Shown here: positions 16,012-28,983 of the stretch, one piece after another
Layout: every line of letters starts with the position of its first letter
How positions within the stretch are numbered: position 1 is the stretch's first letter
Source of the DNA: Gammaproteobacteria bacterium
GTDB taxonomy: Bacteria > Pseudomonadota > Gammaproteobacteria > Pseudomonadales > Balneatricaceae
Assembly (NCBI GenBank): GCA_030748435.1
Contig: JASMLZ010000072.1
Coordinates: 1-64,000, forward strand
Direction: 5' to 3'
DNA length: 64,000 nt
The notes under the pieces: model-generated
What the model was told of the DNA's origin: nothing
Databases searched by the model: none
Seen by the model: the letters and a program-made list of their open reading frames with translations, nothing else
Translations under genes and position numbers: made by a program

Positions 16012-17835
16012 CTATTCTACTGTTACACTTTTCGCTAAATTACGCGGTTGATCCACATCCGTACCCTTAATCAAGGCCACATGGTAGGCCAATAGTTGCA
16101 AGGGAATGGTATAGAGTATGGGTGCCAATAGATCATGTACTTCAGGCAGGGCAATAATATGGGTGGCTTCATCGGCCGCCAAAGTGGCTTTGGAGTCGGC
16201 AAACACAAATAGTTCACCCCCACGGGCCCGCACTTCCTGCATATTGGCTTTTAGCTTATCCAACAAGTCATCGTTGGGCGCTACCACCACCACAGGCATA
16301 TCTGCATCTACCAAAGCCAGTGGCCCATGTTTTAGCTCGCCAGCAGGGTAAGCTTCGGCATGAATATAGGAAATTTCTTTCAGCTTTAACGCCCCTTCCA
16401 TGGCAATAGGAAAGAGGGCACCGCGGCCAAGAAACAAGGCGTGTTCTTTGTCGGCAAAACGTTCGGCCAGATCGGCAATGCGATCTTCGTACTGCACCAC
16501 CTGATGTAACAGACCTGGCAAGTTCTGCAAAGCCTGCATAATACCTGACTGATCCATATCCTGATGATGCTTGCCCAGAGCCAAAGTTAACTGCAATAGT
16601 GCCAGCAACTGAGTGGTAAAGGCTTTGGTGGAGGCTACCCCAATTTCCACGCCAGCTTCGGTTAGTAAAGCAAAATCAGACTCCCGCACCATACTGCTGG
16701 AAGGCACATTACAGATGGTCATGGCCGCTACCAGTTTGCTCTTGTCCACATGGCGCAAAGCCGCCAGAGTGTCCGCCGTCTCTCCGGACTGAGACAGGGT
16801 GACAAATAAGGTCCCCGGGGCAACCACGGCCTGGCGGTAACGAAACTCGCTGGCAATTTCTACCTGACAGGCAATACCCGCCAAAGATTCAATCCAGTAG
16901 CGCGCCACCATGCCTGCATAATAGGAGGTACCACAGGCAATTATCAGCACTTGGGAGGCCTGTGCAAGCTTGGCTAAAGCATCGTCATCAAGGGGTATAT
17001 GCAAGTCACCATGTATATCACTACGCGCACTGATAATGTCACCAATCACCGCCGGTTGCTCATGCATCTCCTTGGCCATATAGTGCTTGTACTGGCCCTT
17101 GTCGCTAGTGTGATCACCATGTTCGTAGGCACTCACTGCACGCTCGACTAGCTGACCTTGTGCATCCCAAACCTGAATTTTGTGCAACTCAAGCTGAGCG
17201 ATATCACCTTCTTCCAGAAACATAAAGCGGTCGGTCACCTGCAACAAGGCCAACTGGTCAGACGCTATATAATTTTCTTCCACACCCACACCCACGACCA
17301 GAGGGCTGCCTTTGCGCGCAGCCAGCAGTTTGTCCGGTTCATTAGCATCAATAACACCCAAAGCATAAGCCCCTTCGCATTGGCTTACTGCCGCCTGTAC
17401 GGCCTGCTGCAAATTCATATTCTGAGCACAATATAAATGAATCAAATGGGCAATAACTTCCGTGTCTGTATCTGATGAAAAACCATAGCCAGCAGTAATC
17501 AAAGACTGCTTAATGGGTTCAAAGTTAGTGATAATGCCATTATGCACCACGGCAATATTATCACTGGAAATATGCGGGTGAGCATTACTTTCATTGGGTA
17601 TGCCATGGGTTGCCCAACGGGTATGGGCTATGCCTAAACCACCAGCAATGGGATCTTGCTCTATAGCAGCCTGAAGTTGTGTCACTTTACCAGCACGGCG
17701 CAGGCGCTGTAACTTGTCGTTCGCAAACAGGGCCAATCCAGCCGAATCATAACCGCGATACTCCAGACGGTTAAGGCCTTCAATAAGAATACCCGCTACA
17801 TTCCTTTGGGCGATAGCACCTACAATTCCACACAT
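16012..17835 (-). CDS. glmS: Glutamine--fructose-6-phosphate aminotransferase GlmS
   Basis: This 607-aa enzyme makes glucosamine-6-phosphate from fructose-6-phosphate and glutamine, the first step to UDP-GlcNAc. The N-terminal glutaminase domain starts MCGIVGAI with Cys2 exposed after Met removal. Two SIS sugar-isomerase domains follow (CGTSYYAGM; FLGRGALFP), and the C-terminus ends NLAKSVTVE as usual. It follows glmU by five bases, so the two UDP-GlcNAc genes are co-transcribed. No glmS ribozyme is seen, as expected outside Firmicutes. Confidence 0.97.
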   Translation of the reverse strand: MCGIVGAIAQRNVAGILIEGLNRLEYRGYDSAGLALFANDKLQRLRRAGKVTQLQAAIEQDPIAGGLGIAHTRWATHGIPNESNAHPHISSDNIAVVHNGIITNFEPIKQSLITAGYGFSSDTDTEVIAHLIHLYCAQNMNLQQAVQAAVSQCEGAYALGVIDANEPDKLLAARKGSPLVVGVGVEENYIASDQLALLQVTDRFMFLEEGDIAQLELHKIQVWDAQGQLVERAVSAYEHGDHTSDKGQYKHYMAKEMHEQPAVIGDIISARSDIHGDLHIPLDDDALAKLAQASQVLIIACGTSYYAGMVARYWIESLAGIACQVEIASEFRYRQAVVAPGTLFVTLSQSGETADTLAALRHVDKSKLVAAMTICNVPSSSMVRESDFALLTEAGVEIGVASTKAFTTQLLALLQLTLALGKHHQDMDQSGIMQALQNLPGLLHQVVQYEDRIADLAERFADKEHALFLGRGALFPIAMEGALKLKEISYIHAEAYPAGELKHGPLALVDADMPVVVVAPNDDLLDKLKANMQEVRARGGELFVFADSKATLAADEATHIIALPEVHDLLAPILYTIPLQLLAYHVALIKGTDVDQPRNLAKSVTVE

Positions 17836-17840
17836 ATACC

Positions 17841-19226
17841 TTACTCTGATGACTTATTTGCTTTGTTCAGCTTAGTCGGTTTGGTCCAAGCCGCCATATT
17901 TCTCTGTTTACCCCGAGCCACAGCCAGATGGTTATCAGGTATGTCTTTGGTTACGGTTGAGCCGGCCCCTACGGTGGCGCCGGAGCCAATTACCACAGGC
18001 GCTACCAAAGACGTGTTGGAACCAATAAAGGCACCATCGCCAATACTGGTTGGGAACTTGTTAGCCCCATCATAGTTACAGGTAATAGTGCCAGCACCAA
18101 TATTGACACCTTGACCTACTCTGGTATCCCCCAGATAGGTAAAGTGGTTGGCTTTTGAGCCTGCTCCCAGATAGGTCTTTTTGGTTTCCACAAAGTTACC
18201 TATTTTGGCTTTAGCTGCCAATTCGGTGCCCGGTCGCAAGCGGGCAAAAGGCCCCAGTTCACAAGCCTCTGCTACCATAGAATCTTCTATCATGGTATTG
18301 GCTTTAATATGACTACCGGCACCAATAGTGGCATTTTTAATGATACAGTTGGGCTCGATAACCACATCATCCCCCAGCACTACATGGCCTTCAAACAGGC
18401 AGTTGATATCAATTGACACGTCCTGACCACAACTAAGTTCGCCGCGAATATCAAGACGTTTGGGGTCAGCCAACTGCACCCCTTGTCGCATCAGTTCTGT
18501 GGCTTGAAAATGCTGGAACCAGCGTTCCAGTTGAGCCAGCTGCACACGGTCATTGACACCCAAAACCTGTTCTGTATGATCCGCCTGTACTACCTCAATA
18601 GCCACACCATCAGCTTCGGCAAAGGCGACAATATCGGTGATATAGAGTTCGCCCTGAGCGTTATTGGTATCCAAGCGTGGCAACCATGCACTTAACCGCC
18701 TGGCTGGCAAAGCATAGACACCGGTATTGATTTCTTTAATGGCCAGTTGCTCTGGAGTGGCATCTTTATGCTCGACAATGGCCTGTACCTGACCTGTGTT
18801 ATTGCGCACAATACGTCCAAAACCTGAAGGCTCGGACAAGTCTGCCGTCAGCATCACCAACTTATCCTGCGCCGCTTGATCAACCATACGCTGCATCACC
18901 ACAGCAGGGATCAAAGGACTATCGGCATACATAAGCAGCAAAACAGATTCCGGATCGACATGTTGATGGGCAATACCAAAAGCATGGCCCGTGCCCTTTT
19001 GTTGAGCTTGAAAATGGCACTGGGCATCAAGATGCGCAACGGCCGCACTGACCTTTTCAGCCTGATGGCCCACCACCACATGTAATGCCTTAGGGTTCAG
19101 GCTTGCTGTCGTTTCAGCTAAGCGGGTCAACAGTGGTTGGCCCGCCAGCCTATGTAGCACCTTAGCCTGTTTGGAATGCATGCGAGTGCCCTGCCCAGCG
19201 GCCAGAATAATGGCTTCTAGACCCAT
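17841..19226 (-). CDS. glmU: Bifunctional GlmU (GlcN-1-P acetyltransferase / GlcNAc-1-P uridylyltransferase)
   Basis: This 461-aa enzyme makes UDP-GlcNAc for peptidoglycan and LPS. The N-terminal pyrophosphorylase domain has LAAGQGTRMHSKQAKVLH. The C-terminal left-handed beta-helix shows hexapeptide repeats from about residue 250 to 430, including the acetyltransferase segment NFVETKKTYLGAGSKANHFTYLGD. It sits downstream of the atp operon across a terminator, the arrangement also found in pseudomonads. Confidence 0.97.
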   Translation of the reverse strand: MGLEAIILAAGQGTRMHSKQAKVLHRLAGQPLLTRLAETTASLNPKALHVVVGHQAEKVSAAVAHLDAQCHFQAQQKGTGHAFGIAHQHVDPESVLLLMYADSPLIPAVVMQRMVDQAAQDKLVMLTADLSEPSGFGRIVRNNTGQVQAIVEHKDATPEQLAIKEINTGVYALPARRLSAWLPRLDTNNAQGELYITDIVAFAEADGVAIEVVQADHTEQVLGVNDRVQLAQLERWFQHFQATELMRQGVQLADPKRLDIRGELSCGQDVSIDINCLFEGHVVLGDDVVIEPNCIIKNATIGAGSHIKANTMIEDSMVAEACELGPFARLRPGTELAAKAKIGNFVETKKTYLGAGSKANHFTYLGDTRVGQGVNIGAGTITCNYDGANKFPTSIGDGAFIGSNTSLVAPVVIGSGATVGAGSTVTKDIPDNHLAVARGKQRNMAAWTKPTKLNKANKSSE

Positions 19227-19380
19227 TGACTCATCCTTTGTAGAAATATGAACTGGTATAAGTAATTAGACGGCAATTATAGATGAAGTTCCACTGCTTG
19301 CGGGTGAATATAGAAGGATAAGGAAAAATTCCTGCTTTTTTGACAAATTATTGTACTACTTTCAGCCGGCCAACAAAAAA

Positions 19381-19405
19381 GGGGCTTGATAATTTATCAA
19401 ACCCC
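19381..19405 (-). terminator. Rho-independent terminator of the atp operon
   Basis: On the minus strand, GGGG-TTTGATAA pairs with TTATCAA-GCCCC, followed by a run of T (plus-strand positions 19374-19380 are A). It lies 65 bp after the atpC stop. The plus strand also has five Ts after the stem, so it may work in both directions. Confidence 0.85.
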
Positions 19406-19469
19406 TTTTTACTAGTACATCAAGCCGCCAAACATGGCGTGATTAATATACCATGGATGCGCAAGAAGC

Positions 19470-19895
19470 CTACTTGCCCAGCTTCTGCCGAATCTGACGG
19501 ATAGTCCGCAGTTGTGCAGTCGCTTCAGCCAGCTGAGCGGCAGCTACAGAGTATTCAAACTCAGCAGACTTGTCCGCCATCTGCTGTTCTGCCTGACGCT
19601 TGGCTTCTTCGGCCTTGGCTTCATCCAGATCCTTGGCTCGCATGGCTGTATCAGCCAGCACGGTGATCTTGTGTGGTTGCACTTCCATGAAGCCACCAGA
19701 CACATAGAACACATCTTCTTCACCCGATGCCATGCGCATATGCACAGGACCAGCCTGAATCGATGACAGTAACGGCGAGTGGCCTGGGGTAATACCCAGG
19801 TCACCCATGCTGCCCGTCAAGGACACAAACTGAACTTCGCCGGAGAAGATTGCTTCTTCTGCGCTTACGATATCGCAATGTACGCTTGTAGCCAT
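19470..19895 (-). CDS. atpC: ATP synthase F1 subunit epsilon
   Basis: This 141-aa subunit of the F1 central stalk links rotation to catalysis and inhibits ATP hydrolysis. The N-terminal beta-sandwich (VHCDIVSAEEAIFSG; LGITPGHSPLL) and the C-terminal helical hairpin are both present. It is the last gene of the leftward atpIBEFHAGDC operon and ends near a terminator. Confidence 0.97.
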   Translation of the reverse strand: MATSVHCDIVSAEEAIFSGEVQFVSLTGSMGDLGITPGHSPLLSSIQAGPVHMRMASGEEDVFYVSGGFMEVQPHKITVLADTAMRAKDLDEAKAEEAKRQAEQQMADKSAEFEYSVAAAQLAEATAQLRTIRQIRQKLGK

Positions 19896-19942
19896 ATTTT
19901 AGTCCTCTTATTAGTGAGTTAACTGCAAGTTAACAAGAGGCA

Positions 19943-21331
<1,389 letters not shown>

Positions 21332-21344
21332 TTACCTGTACCGG

Positions 21345-22208
21345 TTATACGGCTGCCGCGCCGCTAACGATTTCAGAAATTTCCTGAGTGATCGCCGCTT
21401 GACGGGCCTTGTTGTAAACCATCTGCAAGCTGTCAATCAGCTCACCGGCGTTATCTGTGGCGCTCTTCATTGCCAACATACGTGCCGCTTGTTCACAGGC
21501 GTTGTTTTCTACTACAGCTTGATATACCAGGGACTCTACGTAACGAGTCAGAAGGCCAGTGAGTAATTCACGGGCATCTGGCTCGTACAGGTAATCCCAA
21601 TGGTGATTCATGCTGTCATCATTCGGGTCTGCCTGCAGAGGCAAAAGCTGTTCCACGGTGGGGGTCTGTGTCATGGTATTAACAAAGTTGTTATATACCA
21701 CGTACAGGGCGTCCAACCGGCCTTCATCATAATTATCGAGCATAACCTTGACGGCACCGATCAGTTCGGCGGCCTCAGCCTTGTCACCCAAATGGGTCTT
21801 GCTCGCTACAACGTTACCGCCGTAGTTATTGAAGAAGGATGCTGACTTAGAACCAATGGCGCAGACATCAATTTCTACACCACTGTCATTCTGTTCAGAC
21901 ATAGCTTGTACAGTCTTCTTGAACACGTTGATATTCAAGCCACCACACAAACCACGGTCGGAAGAAACCACAATATAACCCACCCGCTTGAGCTCTCGCT
22001 GCTGCAGATACAGATGCTTGTATTCAGGATTGGACTTAGCTAAGTGAGCAATCACCTGACGCATTTTCTCTGCGTAGGGACGACTCTCATGCATACGGTC
22101 CTGAGCTTTACGCATCTTACTGGCAGCCACCATTTCCATGGCGCTGGTAATCTTCTGCGTGCTCTGAATACTTGCAATCTGGGTCTTAATTTCTTTTCCG
22201 ACTGCCAT
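21345..22208 (-). CDS. atpG: ATP synthase F1 subunit gamma
   Basis: This is the rotor shaft subunit, 287 aa. An upstream in-frame ATG would add 11 residues, but the conserved N-terminus [20 protein letters not shown] with an AGGTAAG element before it supports the start at 22208. Termini form the coiled coil that penetrates the alpha3beta3 ring; [11 protein letters not shown] is the conserved central motif. Confidence 0.96.
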   Translation of the reverse strand: MAVGKEIKTQIASIQSTQKITSAMEMVAASKMRKAQDRMHESRPYAEKMRQVIAHLAKSNPEYKHLYLQQRELKRVGYIVVSSDRGLCGGLNINVFKKTVQAMSEQNDSGVEIDVCAIGSKSASFFNNYGGNVVASKTHLGDKAEAAELIGAVKVMLDNYDEGRLDALYVVYNNFVNTMTQTPTVEQLLPLQADPNDDSMNHHWDYLYEPDARELLTGLLTRYVESLVYQAVVENNACEQAARMLAMKSATDNAGELIDSLQMVYNKARQAAITQEISEIVSGAAAV

Positions 22209-22263
22209 ATTCTTACCTATCTTGGTACTAAACTCAGGCACCCACTAGCAGGCGCCTGGGCCA

Positions 22264-23808
22264 TTACCAGGTTTGTGTTGCCTTGAATTGCTCAACGCCT
22301 GCCTTAAAGGCGGCAGCGATGTCATCATTATAGTTACCAGATTCATTTACCTGGTTCATGATGTCAGCATTCTCACTATTCATGTAAGAAAGCAGAGCCG
22401 CTTCGAAGGCGCCAACTTTGTTCAATTCAACGTCATTCAAAAAGCCTTCGTTGGCAGCAAACAAACTAACCGCCATTTCCGCTACGCTCATAGGAGAGTA
22501 TTGGTTCTGCTTCATGAGTTCCGTTACCCGTTGACCGTGTTCCAACTGGGCGCGAGTGGCGTCATCCAAGTCAGAAGCAAACTGGGAGAAAGCAGCCAGT
22601 TCACGGTACTGAGCCAGGGCCAGACGAACACCGCCACCCAGCTTCTTGATCACTTTAGTCTGCGCTGCACCACCAACACGGGATACGGACAAACCAGCGT
22701 TGATCGCTGGGCGTATACCAGCGTTAAACAAGTCAGTTTCAAGGAAGATCTGGCCATCAGTAATGGAGATAACGTTGGTCGGTACGAAAGCCGATACGTC
22801 ACCACCCTGGGTTTCGATAACTGGCAATGCCGTTAGAGAACCGGTTTGGCCTTTCACTTCACCATTGGTAAAGTCTTCAACGTACTTGGCGTTAACACGA
22901 GAGGCACGTTCCAACAGACGGGAATGCAAATAGAATACGTCACCTGGGTAGGCTTCACGGCCTGGTGGACGACGTAGCAACAGGGAGATTTGACGGTAAG
23001 CCCAAGCCTGCTTGGTCAAGTCATCATAGATGATCAAGGCGTCTTCACCACGGTCACGGAAGTATTCGCCCATGGCACAACCAGCGTAGGGTGCCAGGAA
23101 CTGCATGGCAGCTGAATCAGCAGCGCCAGCGTTGACGATAATGGTATGCTCCATAGCGCCGTGCTCTTCCAACTTGCGTACTACGTTGGCTACGGTAGAT
23201 TGCTTCTGACCAATAGCAACGTATACACATTTAACACCAGTGCCTTTCTGGTTGATGATAGCATCGATAGCGATGGCAGACTTACCCGTCTGACGGTCAC
23301 CGATGATCAACTCACGCTGACCACGACCAACCGGTACCATGGCGTCGATGGCTTTCAGACCTGTTTGTACAGGCTGATCAACCGATTGACGTTCGATTAC
23401 ACCAGGGGCTACCTTTTCCACAGCGTCCGTCAAAGCAGCTTCGATTGGGCCTTTGCCATCAACGGCATTACCCAGACCATCCACTACACGACCTAGCAGT
23501 TCAGGACCTACCGGTACTTCCAGGATACGACCAGTACAACGAGCAGTTTGGCCTTCGACCAAACCTTCGTAATCACCCAGTACTACCGCGCCTACGGAGT
23601 CGCGTTCCAGGTTCATAGCCATACCATAAATATTTCCAGGGAACTCAATCATTTCCCCGTACATAGCGTCAGCCAGACCGTGGATCAATACGATACCATC
23701 GGAAACGCTGACAATTGTGCCCTCATTTTGGGCTTCAGACGAAACATCAAGCTGCTCTATACGCGACTTGATGATTTCGCTGATTTCTGAAGGATTCAGT
23801 TGCTGCAT
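22264..23808 (-). CDS. atpA: ATP synthase F1 subunit alpha
   Basis: This 514-aa non-catalytic nucleotide-binding subunit has P-loop GDRQTGKSA, the arginine-finger region and the signature [14 protein letters not shown]. It starts [17 protein letters not shown], as in gammaproteobacteria. Gene order atpH-atpA-atpG is standard. Confidence 0.98.
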   Translation of the reverse strand: MQQLNPSEISEIIKSRIEQLDVSSEAQNEGTIVSVSDGIVLIHGLADAMYGEMIEFPGNIYGMAMNLERDSVGAVVLGDYEGLVEGQTARCTGRILEVPVGPELLGRVVDGLGNAVDGKGPIEAALTDAVEKVAPGVIERQSVDQPVQTGLKAIDAMVPVGRGQRELIIGDRQTGKSAIAIDAIINQKGTGVKCVYVAIGQKQSTVANVVRKLEEHGAMEHTIIVNAGAADSAAMQFLAPYAGCAMGEYFRDRGEDALIIYDDLTKQAWAYRQISLLLRRPPGREAYPGDVFYLHSRLLERASRVNAKYVEDFTNGEVKGQTGSLTALPVIETQGGDVSAFVPTNVISITDGQIFLETDLFNAGIRPAINAGLSVSRVGGAAQTKVIKKLGGGVRLALAQYRELAAFSQFASDLDDATRAQLEHGQRVTELMKQNQYSPMSVAEMAVSLFAANEGFLNDVELNKVGAFEAALLSYMNSENADIMNQVNESGNYNDDIAAAFKAGVEQFKATQTW

Positions 23809-23825
23809 GCTTTAATTCCTCACAC

Positions 23826-24368
23826 TCAGGCGTTTAAGGCTTCTGCCAGTTTACCCAGCTTGCCACGTATAGATCCGTCCACAACCAGATCACCCGCATG
23901 GATGATCACACCGCCGATCAAGGATACATCGGTGGTTGCATTGACAGTCACATCGCGTGCCAGCTTGGCGGTTAGTGCCTGAGCCAGTTTGTCTTGTTGC
24001 TCATTGCCTAATTCAAAAGCGCTGGTAATGGATACTTCTACCGACTTTTCTTGATTTGCTTTCAGAACTTCAAATAAATTTGCAACTTCTGGTAGCAAGG
24101 ACAAGCGCTTGTTTTCGGCCAGCAGGCTAACAAAGTTCTGTGCCTGCTCAGAAACGGCTTGACTAGCGTTACAAACGTCAATCACCAGTTGAGCTTTCTT
24201 AGCATTGGCCAAAGCAGGGTTTTCCAATGCTGTTTTCATATCAGCATTGATAACCGCCGCGGCAGCCAGGTTCAAAAACTCAGACCAGCTACCCAGGTCA
24301 CCCTGGGCCAGAGCTGTTGCAAAAGCAGCCTTGGTGTAAGGGCGGGCAATGGTAATGGATTCAGCCAT
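23826..24368 (-). CDS. atpH: ATP synthase F1 subunit delta
   Basis: This 180-aa peripheral-stalk subunit joins the F1 head to the b dimer. Six-helix N-terminal domain (ARPYTKAAFATALAQGD) and the C-terminal motif LIGGVIIHAGDLVVDGSIRGKL are clear. It sits 12 bases downstream of atpF. Confidence 0.97.
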   Translation of the reverse strand: MAESITIARPYTKAAFATALAQGDLGSWSEFLNLAAAAVINADMKTALENPALANAKKAQLVIDVCNASQAVSEQAQNFVSLLAENKRLSLLPEVANLFEVLKANQEKSVEVSITSAFELGNEQQDKLAQALTAKLARDVTVNATTDVSLIGGVIIHAGDLVVDGSIRGKLGKLAEALNA

Positions 24369-24380
24369 CGTTAACCTCTC

Positions 24381-24851
24381 TTACAGTTCAGCTGCCAATG
24401 TATCGACAAGCTCTTGGTGGTTGTTCATATCGACCGCGGCTCCCAGAATCTTTTCTGCACCGGCAATAGCCAAGGTGGCTACCTGGGCACGCAAAGCTTC
24501 TTTAGCGCGGTTTACTTCCTGCTCGATTTCAGCTTCAGCTGCGGCCTTAATACGGTCGCCTTCAGACTGAGCGGCAGTTTTCGCTTCGTCGATAATCTGA
24601 CTGGCACGCTTATTTGCCTGCTCGATCAACTCGGCGGCACGCGCTTTACTTTCTTGCAATTCTGCTTGCACAGATTGCTGGGCTGCTTCCAGATCACGCG
24701 CAGCCTTATCGGCAGCGTCCAAACCTTCAGCGATCTTCTTCTGGCGTTCAGCCAAGGCCGCAGTTAGCGGTGGCCAAACATACTTCATGCAAATCAGCAC
24801 AAAGATAACAAAAGAGATGATCTGCCCGATAATTGTCATGTTGATGCTCAT
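24381..24851 (-). CDS. atpF: ATP synthase F0 subunit b
   Basis: This 156-aa stator subunit has a single N-terminal membrane helix (about 5-26) and a long charged amphipathic coiled coil, rich in Ala, Glu and Lys, reaching F1. GAGG seven bases upstream of the ATG supports the start. Only one b-type gene is present, so the stalk is a homodimer. Confidence 0.96.
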   Translation of the reverse strand: MSINMTIIGQIISFVIFVLICMKYVWPPLTAALAERQKKIAEGLDAADKAARDLEAAQQSVQAELQESKARAAELIEQANKRASQIIDEAKTAAQSEGDRIKAAAEAEIEQEVNRAKEALRAQVATLAIAGAEKILGAAVDMNNHQELVDTLAAEL

Positions 24852-24894
24852 GGCAAGACCTCTTCTATCAGTTTAGGGTTGATTAAAATATCCT

Positions 24895-25152
<258 letters not shown>

Positions 25153-25174
25153 TTAAAAGTTAAAGTTAATAAAT

Positions 25175-26400
<1,226 letters not shown>

Positions 26401-26603
26401 AAGGCAACTCCATTGAGTTTGGTTGATATTATTTACCTTGCTCTACTGACACCACGGTCATTGGAGCGCAGCAGATTATAGAGATTTTAGTGCCGAATCT
26501 CAACCAAAATCAGCCGATTCCGACTTAGGTATAACAAATAGATATATTTTATAGAATCCAGTTATCATAAGTATTACAGGGTTTTACCGGTGTTTTTGTA
26601 CAG

Positions 26604-27491
26604 CTAGTATTTATCATGATTTGGATCAAGACGCAGGATAATACCATCCAACTGATCCAAACTGGCATAGTTGATGGTGATTTTGCCCCTGCCTTTGGCA
26701 TTTTGACGAATACCAACTTTGGCACCCAGACTATCGGATAACTGCTCCTGCAAACGCACAACATCCGCATCAACCTTAGGTTTTTGATCCGCAGTTTTTG
26801 GTTGTTGTAAGCGCCTTGCCAAATCTTCGGTCTGGCGCACAGACAACCCCTTGGCAACCACTTCTCGAGCAGCCTGTTGCTGAACATCTGTTGCCAGAGT
26901 CAATAAACTGCGAGCATGACCCATTTCCAGATCACCGTGTTCCAACATTAAACGTACAGATTCCGGCAGTTGCAACAAACGCAACAGATTAGCTATGGTG
27001 CTACGTGATTTTCCCACAGTATCCGCTATTTGCTGTTGGGTCAGTTGAAACTCATCCTGTAGGCGCTGCAGAGCAATAGCTTCTTCCATAGCATTAAGGT
27101 CTTCGCGCTGAATATTCTCGATCAGCGCCATGGCAATGGCAGCTTCATCAGCCACATCTTTAATCAGAGCTGGCACATTTTCCAATTCAGCCAATTGGGC
27201 TGCGCGCCAACGCCTTTCGCCAGCTATGATCTCATACCGATCAACCCCGATAGAGCGCACCACTATTGGCTGCATAATACCATGCTGACGTACGGATGCC
27301 GCTAATTCTTCCAATGCCTCCTGATCCAAATCTCGACGTGGCTGATAAGCCCCGCGTTGCAACCACTCTACCGGCAGATGTTGCAGTTCTTCGGTTTGTT
27401 CCCAAGCGGCCTGGTCCAGATCCATATCCAGACTACCTGCGCCCTGCAGAAGGGCTTGAAGTCCACGATTTAAGCCACGCTTTTTAACCAT
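26604..27491 (-). CDS. parB: Chromosome-partitioning protein ParB
   Basis: This 295-aa CTP-dependent DNA clamp loads at parS and spreads. The N-terminal ParB/Srx fold contains the CTP-binding GERRWRAAQLA motif, followed by the helix-turn-helix (TQQQIADTVGKSRSTIANLLRLLQLPE) and a C-terminal dimerisation domain. It follows parA by 44 bp. Two parS sites lie at 48776 and 48898, about 21 kb away on the far side of dnaA-gyrB. Confidence 0.96.
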   Translation of the reverse strand: MVKKRGLNRGLQALLQGAGSLDMDLDQAAWEQTEELQHLPVEWLQRGAYQPRRDLDQEALEELAASVRQHGIMQPIVVRSIGVDRYEIIAGERRWRAAQLAELENVPALIKDVADEAAIAMALIENIQREDLNAMEEAIALQRLQDEFQLTQQQIADTVGKSRSTIANLLRLLQLPESVRLMLEHGDLEMGHARSLLTLATDVQQQAAREVVAKGLSVRQTEDLARRLQQPKTADQKPKVDADVVRLQEQLSDSLGAKVGIRQNAKGRGKITINYASLDQLDGIILRLDPNHDKY

Positions 27492-27535
27492 TTTTCCGAC
27501 CTCTGGGTTGTTATTGCACTATTTTCAGTTGCGTT

Positions 27536-28300
27536 TTATTTCTGTTTACGAATAAATTCACTGGCTAAAGCCAGATAGGCTACTGCACCCCGTGAGTGCT
27601 TATCATACATTAAAGCCGGTAAGCCATGGCTGGGCGCTTCAGCCAAACGTACATTACGAGGGATAACCGTACGATAAACCAGTTGACCAAAGTGATTGAT
27701 AAGCTGATGAGATACATCATTGGTCAGGCTATTACGCGGGTCATACATAGTGCGTAAAATACCTTCAATAACCAATTTTGGATTAATACTGTTTTTAATT
27801 AGTTTTACGGTATTTAGTAAAGCACTAATGCCTTCCAAAGCATAGTATTCGCATTGCATAGGAATGAGTACGCCATGAGCACAAGCCAGGGCGTTGACGG
27901 TAAGCATATTAAGTGAAGGCGGGCAGTCAATAAGAATAAAGTCATAGCGATTTTGCAGTGCCGATAAAGCACTGCGCAAGCGGGCTTCTTTATTCTTTGC
28001 GTCGATCAATTCCACCTCGGCAGCTGTAAGGTCACCGTTAGCAGGTAGTAGGTCATAGCCAGCTGGTGTTTTTAAATGCATCACCTGATTGACATCAGCA
28101 CGACCGGTTAATACATCCAATACAGAGTAGCGCAGATTATTTTTTTCAACTCCGCTACCCATGGTCGCGTTGCCCTGTGGATCTAAATCAACCACTAGTA
28201 CACGCTGTTTGGTGGCTACCAGTGATGCCCCCAGATTGACACAGCTAGTGGTTTTACCTACCCCACCTTTTTGGTTGGTTACAGCGATGACTTTTGCCAC
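27536..28300 (-). CDS. parA: Chromosome-partitioning ATPase ParA (Soj)
   Basis: This 254-aa deviant Walker ATPase moves ParB-origin complexes. The motif NQKGGVGKTTSCVNLGASL is at the N-terminus, with FILIDCPPSLNML as Walker B. There is no N-terminal HTH, consistent with chromosomal Soj-type rather than P1-type ParA. It lies in the mnmG-rsmG-parA-parB run beside the origin. Confidence 0.97.
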   Translation of the reverse strand: MAKVIAVTNQKGGVGKTTSCVNLGASLVATKQRVLVVDLDPQGNATMGSGVEKNNLRYSVLDVLTGRADVNQVMHLKTPAGYDLLPANGDLTAAEVELIDAKNKEARLRSALSALQNRYDFILIDCPPSLNMLTVNALACAHGVLIPMQCEYYALEGISALLNTVKLIKNSINPKLVIEGILRTMYDPRNSLTNDVSHQLINHFGQLVYRTVIPRNVRLAEAPSHGLPALMYDKHSRGAVAYLALASEFIRKQK

Positions 28301-28333
28301 TGAATTATCCTAATTTTTTGTGCTAAATAACGC

Positions 28334-28981
28334 TTATTTATGAATGATTAACAAATGCCTTGCGGCATCGACCCCTGGAACCTGTAACTCAGTACTGCTT
28401 ACCAATTTGTAGCTGGACGGCATAGCCGCTAATTCTGCTTGCGGGTATTGGCCTTTCATAGGTGTAAATAACCCTTTAGACGCAACTAATTGATCACAGC
28501 CCTCAAGCATATCACTGATTGAGGCAAAAGCTCTAGATACCACAATGTCGTAGCCTTGTTCTGGCTGATGTTGTTCAACCCGTTTATTGAGCACTGTAAC
28601 ATTTTCCAATGCCAACAAGTGCTTGCAATGATTTAAAAAACGGGTTTTTTTACCATTGGTATCCAACAAATGGATTTCTACCTGAGGCCACATAATAGCC
28701 AAAATGATACCTGGTAAACCAGGCCCGGTACCCACGTCGATTACGCGTTCAGGTTGCAATTCAGCCAGTTTTTGCAACACACTAAGACTATCCAGAATAT
28801 GCAGTTTAAGCATTTCTTCCGGTTTACGAATGGCTGTAAGATTGTAAGCTTTATTCCACTTGTATAGCTGTTCCGTATAACCAAGTAGCAAGTTTTCCTG
28901 CTCTGTACTCAGCTCTATCTGCAGCACAGCACAACCTGTTGTTAACAGCCTTTTACATTCAGCTGGTAAACCATTATTCAT
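28334..28981 (-). CDS. rsmG: 16S rRNA (guanine527-N7)-methyltransferase RsmG
   Basis: This 215-aa SAM-dependent enzyme methylates G527 of 16S rRNA. The SAM motif VIDVGTGPGLPGIILAI starts near residue 80, and NLTAIRKPEEMLKLHILDSL precedes it. It begins two bases after the mnmG stop and is probably co-transcribed with it, as in most gammaproteobacteria. Confidence 0.96.
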   Translation of the reverse strand: MNNGLPAECKRLLTTGCAVLQIELSTEQENLLLGYTEQLYKWNKAYNLTAIRKPEEMLKLHILDSLSVLQKLAELQPERVIDVGTGPGLPGIILAIMWPQVEIHLLDTNGKKTRFLNHCKHLLALENVTVLNKRVEQHQPEQGYDIVVSRAFASISDMLEGCDQLVASKGLFTPMKGQYPQAELAAMPSSYKLVSSTELQVPGVDAARHLLIIHK

Positions 28982-28983
28982 AG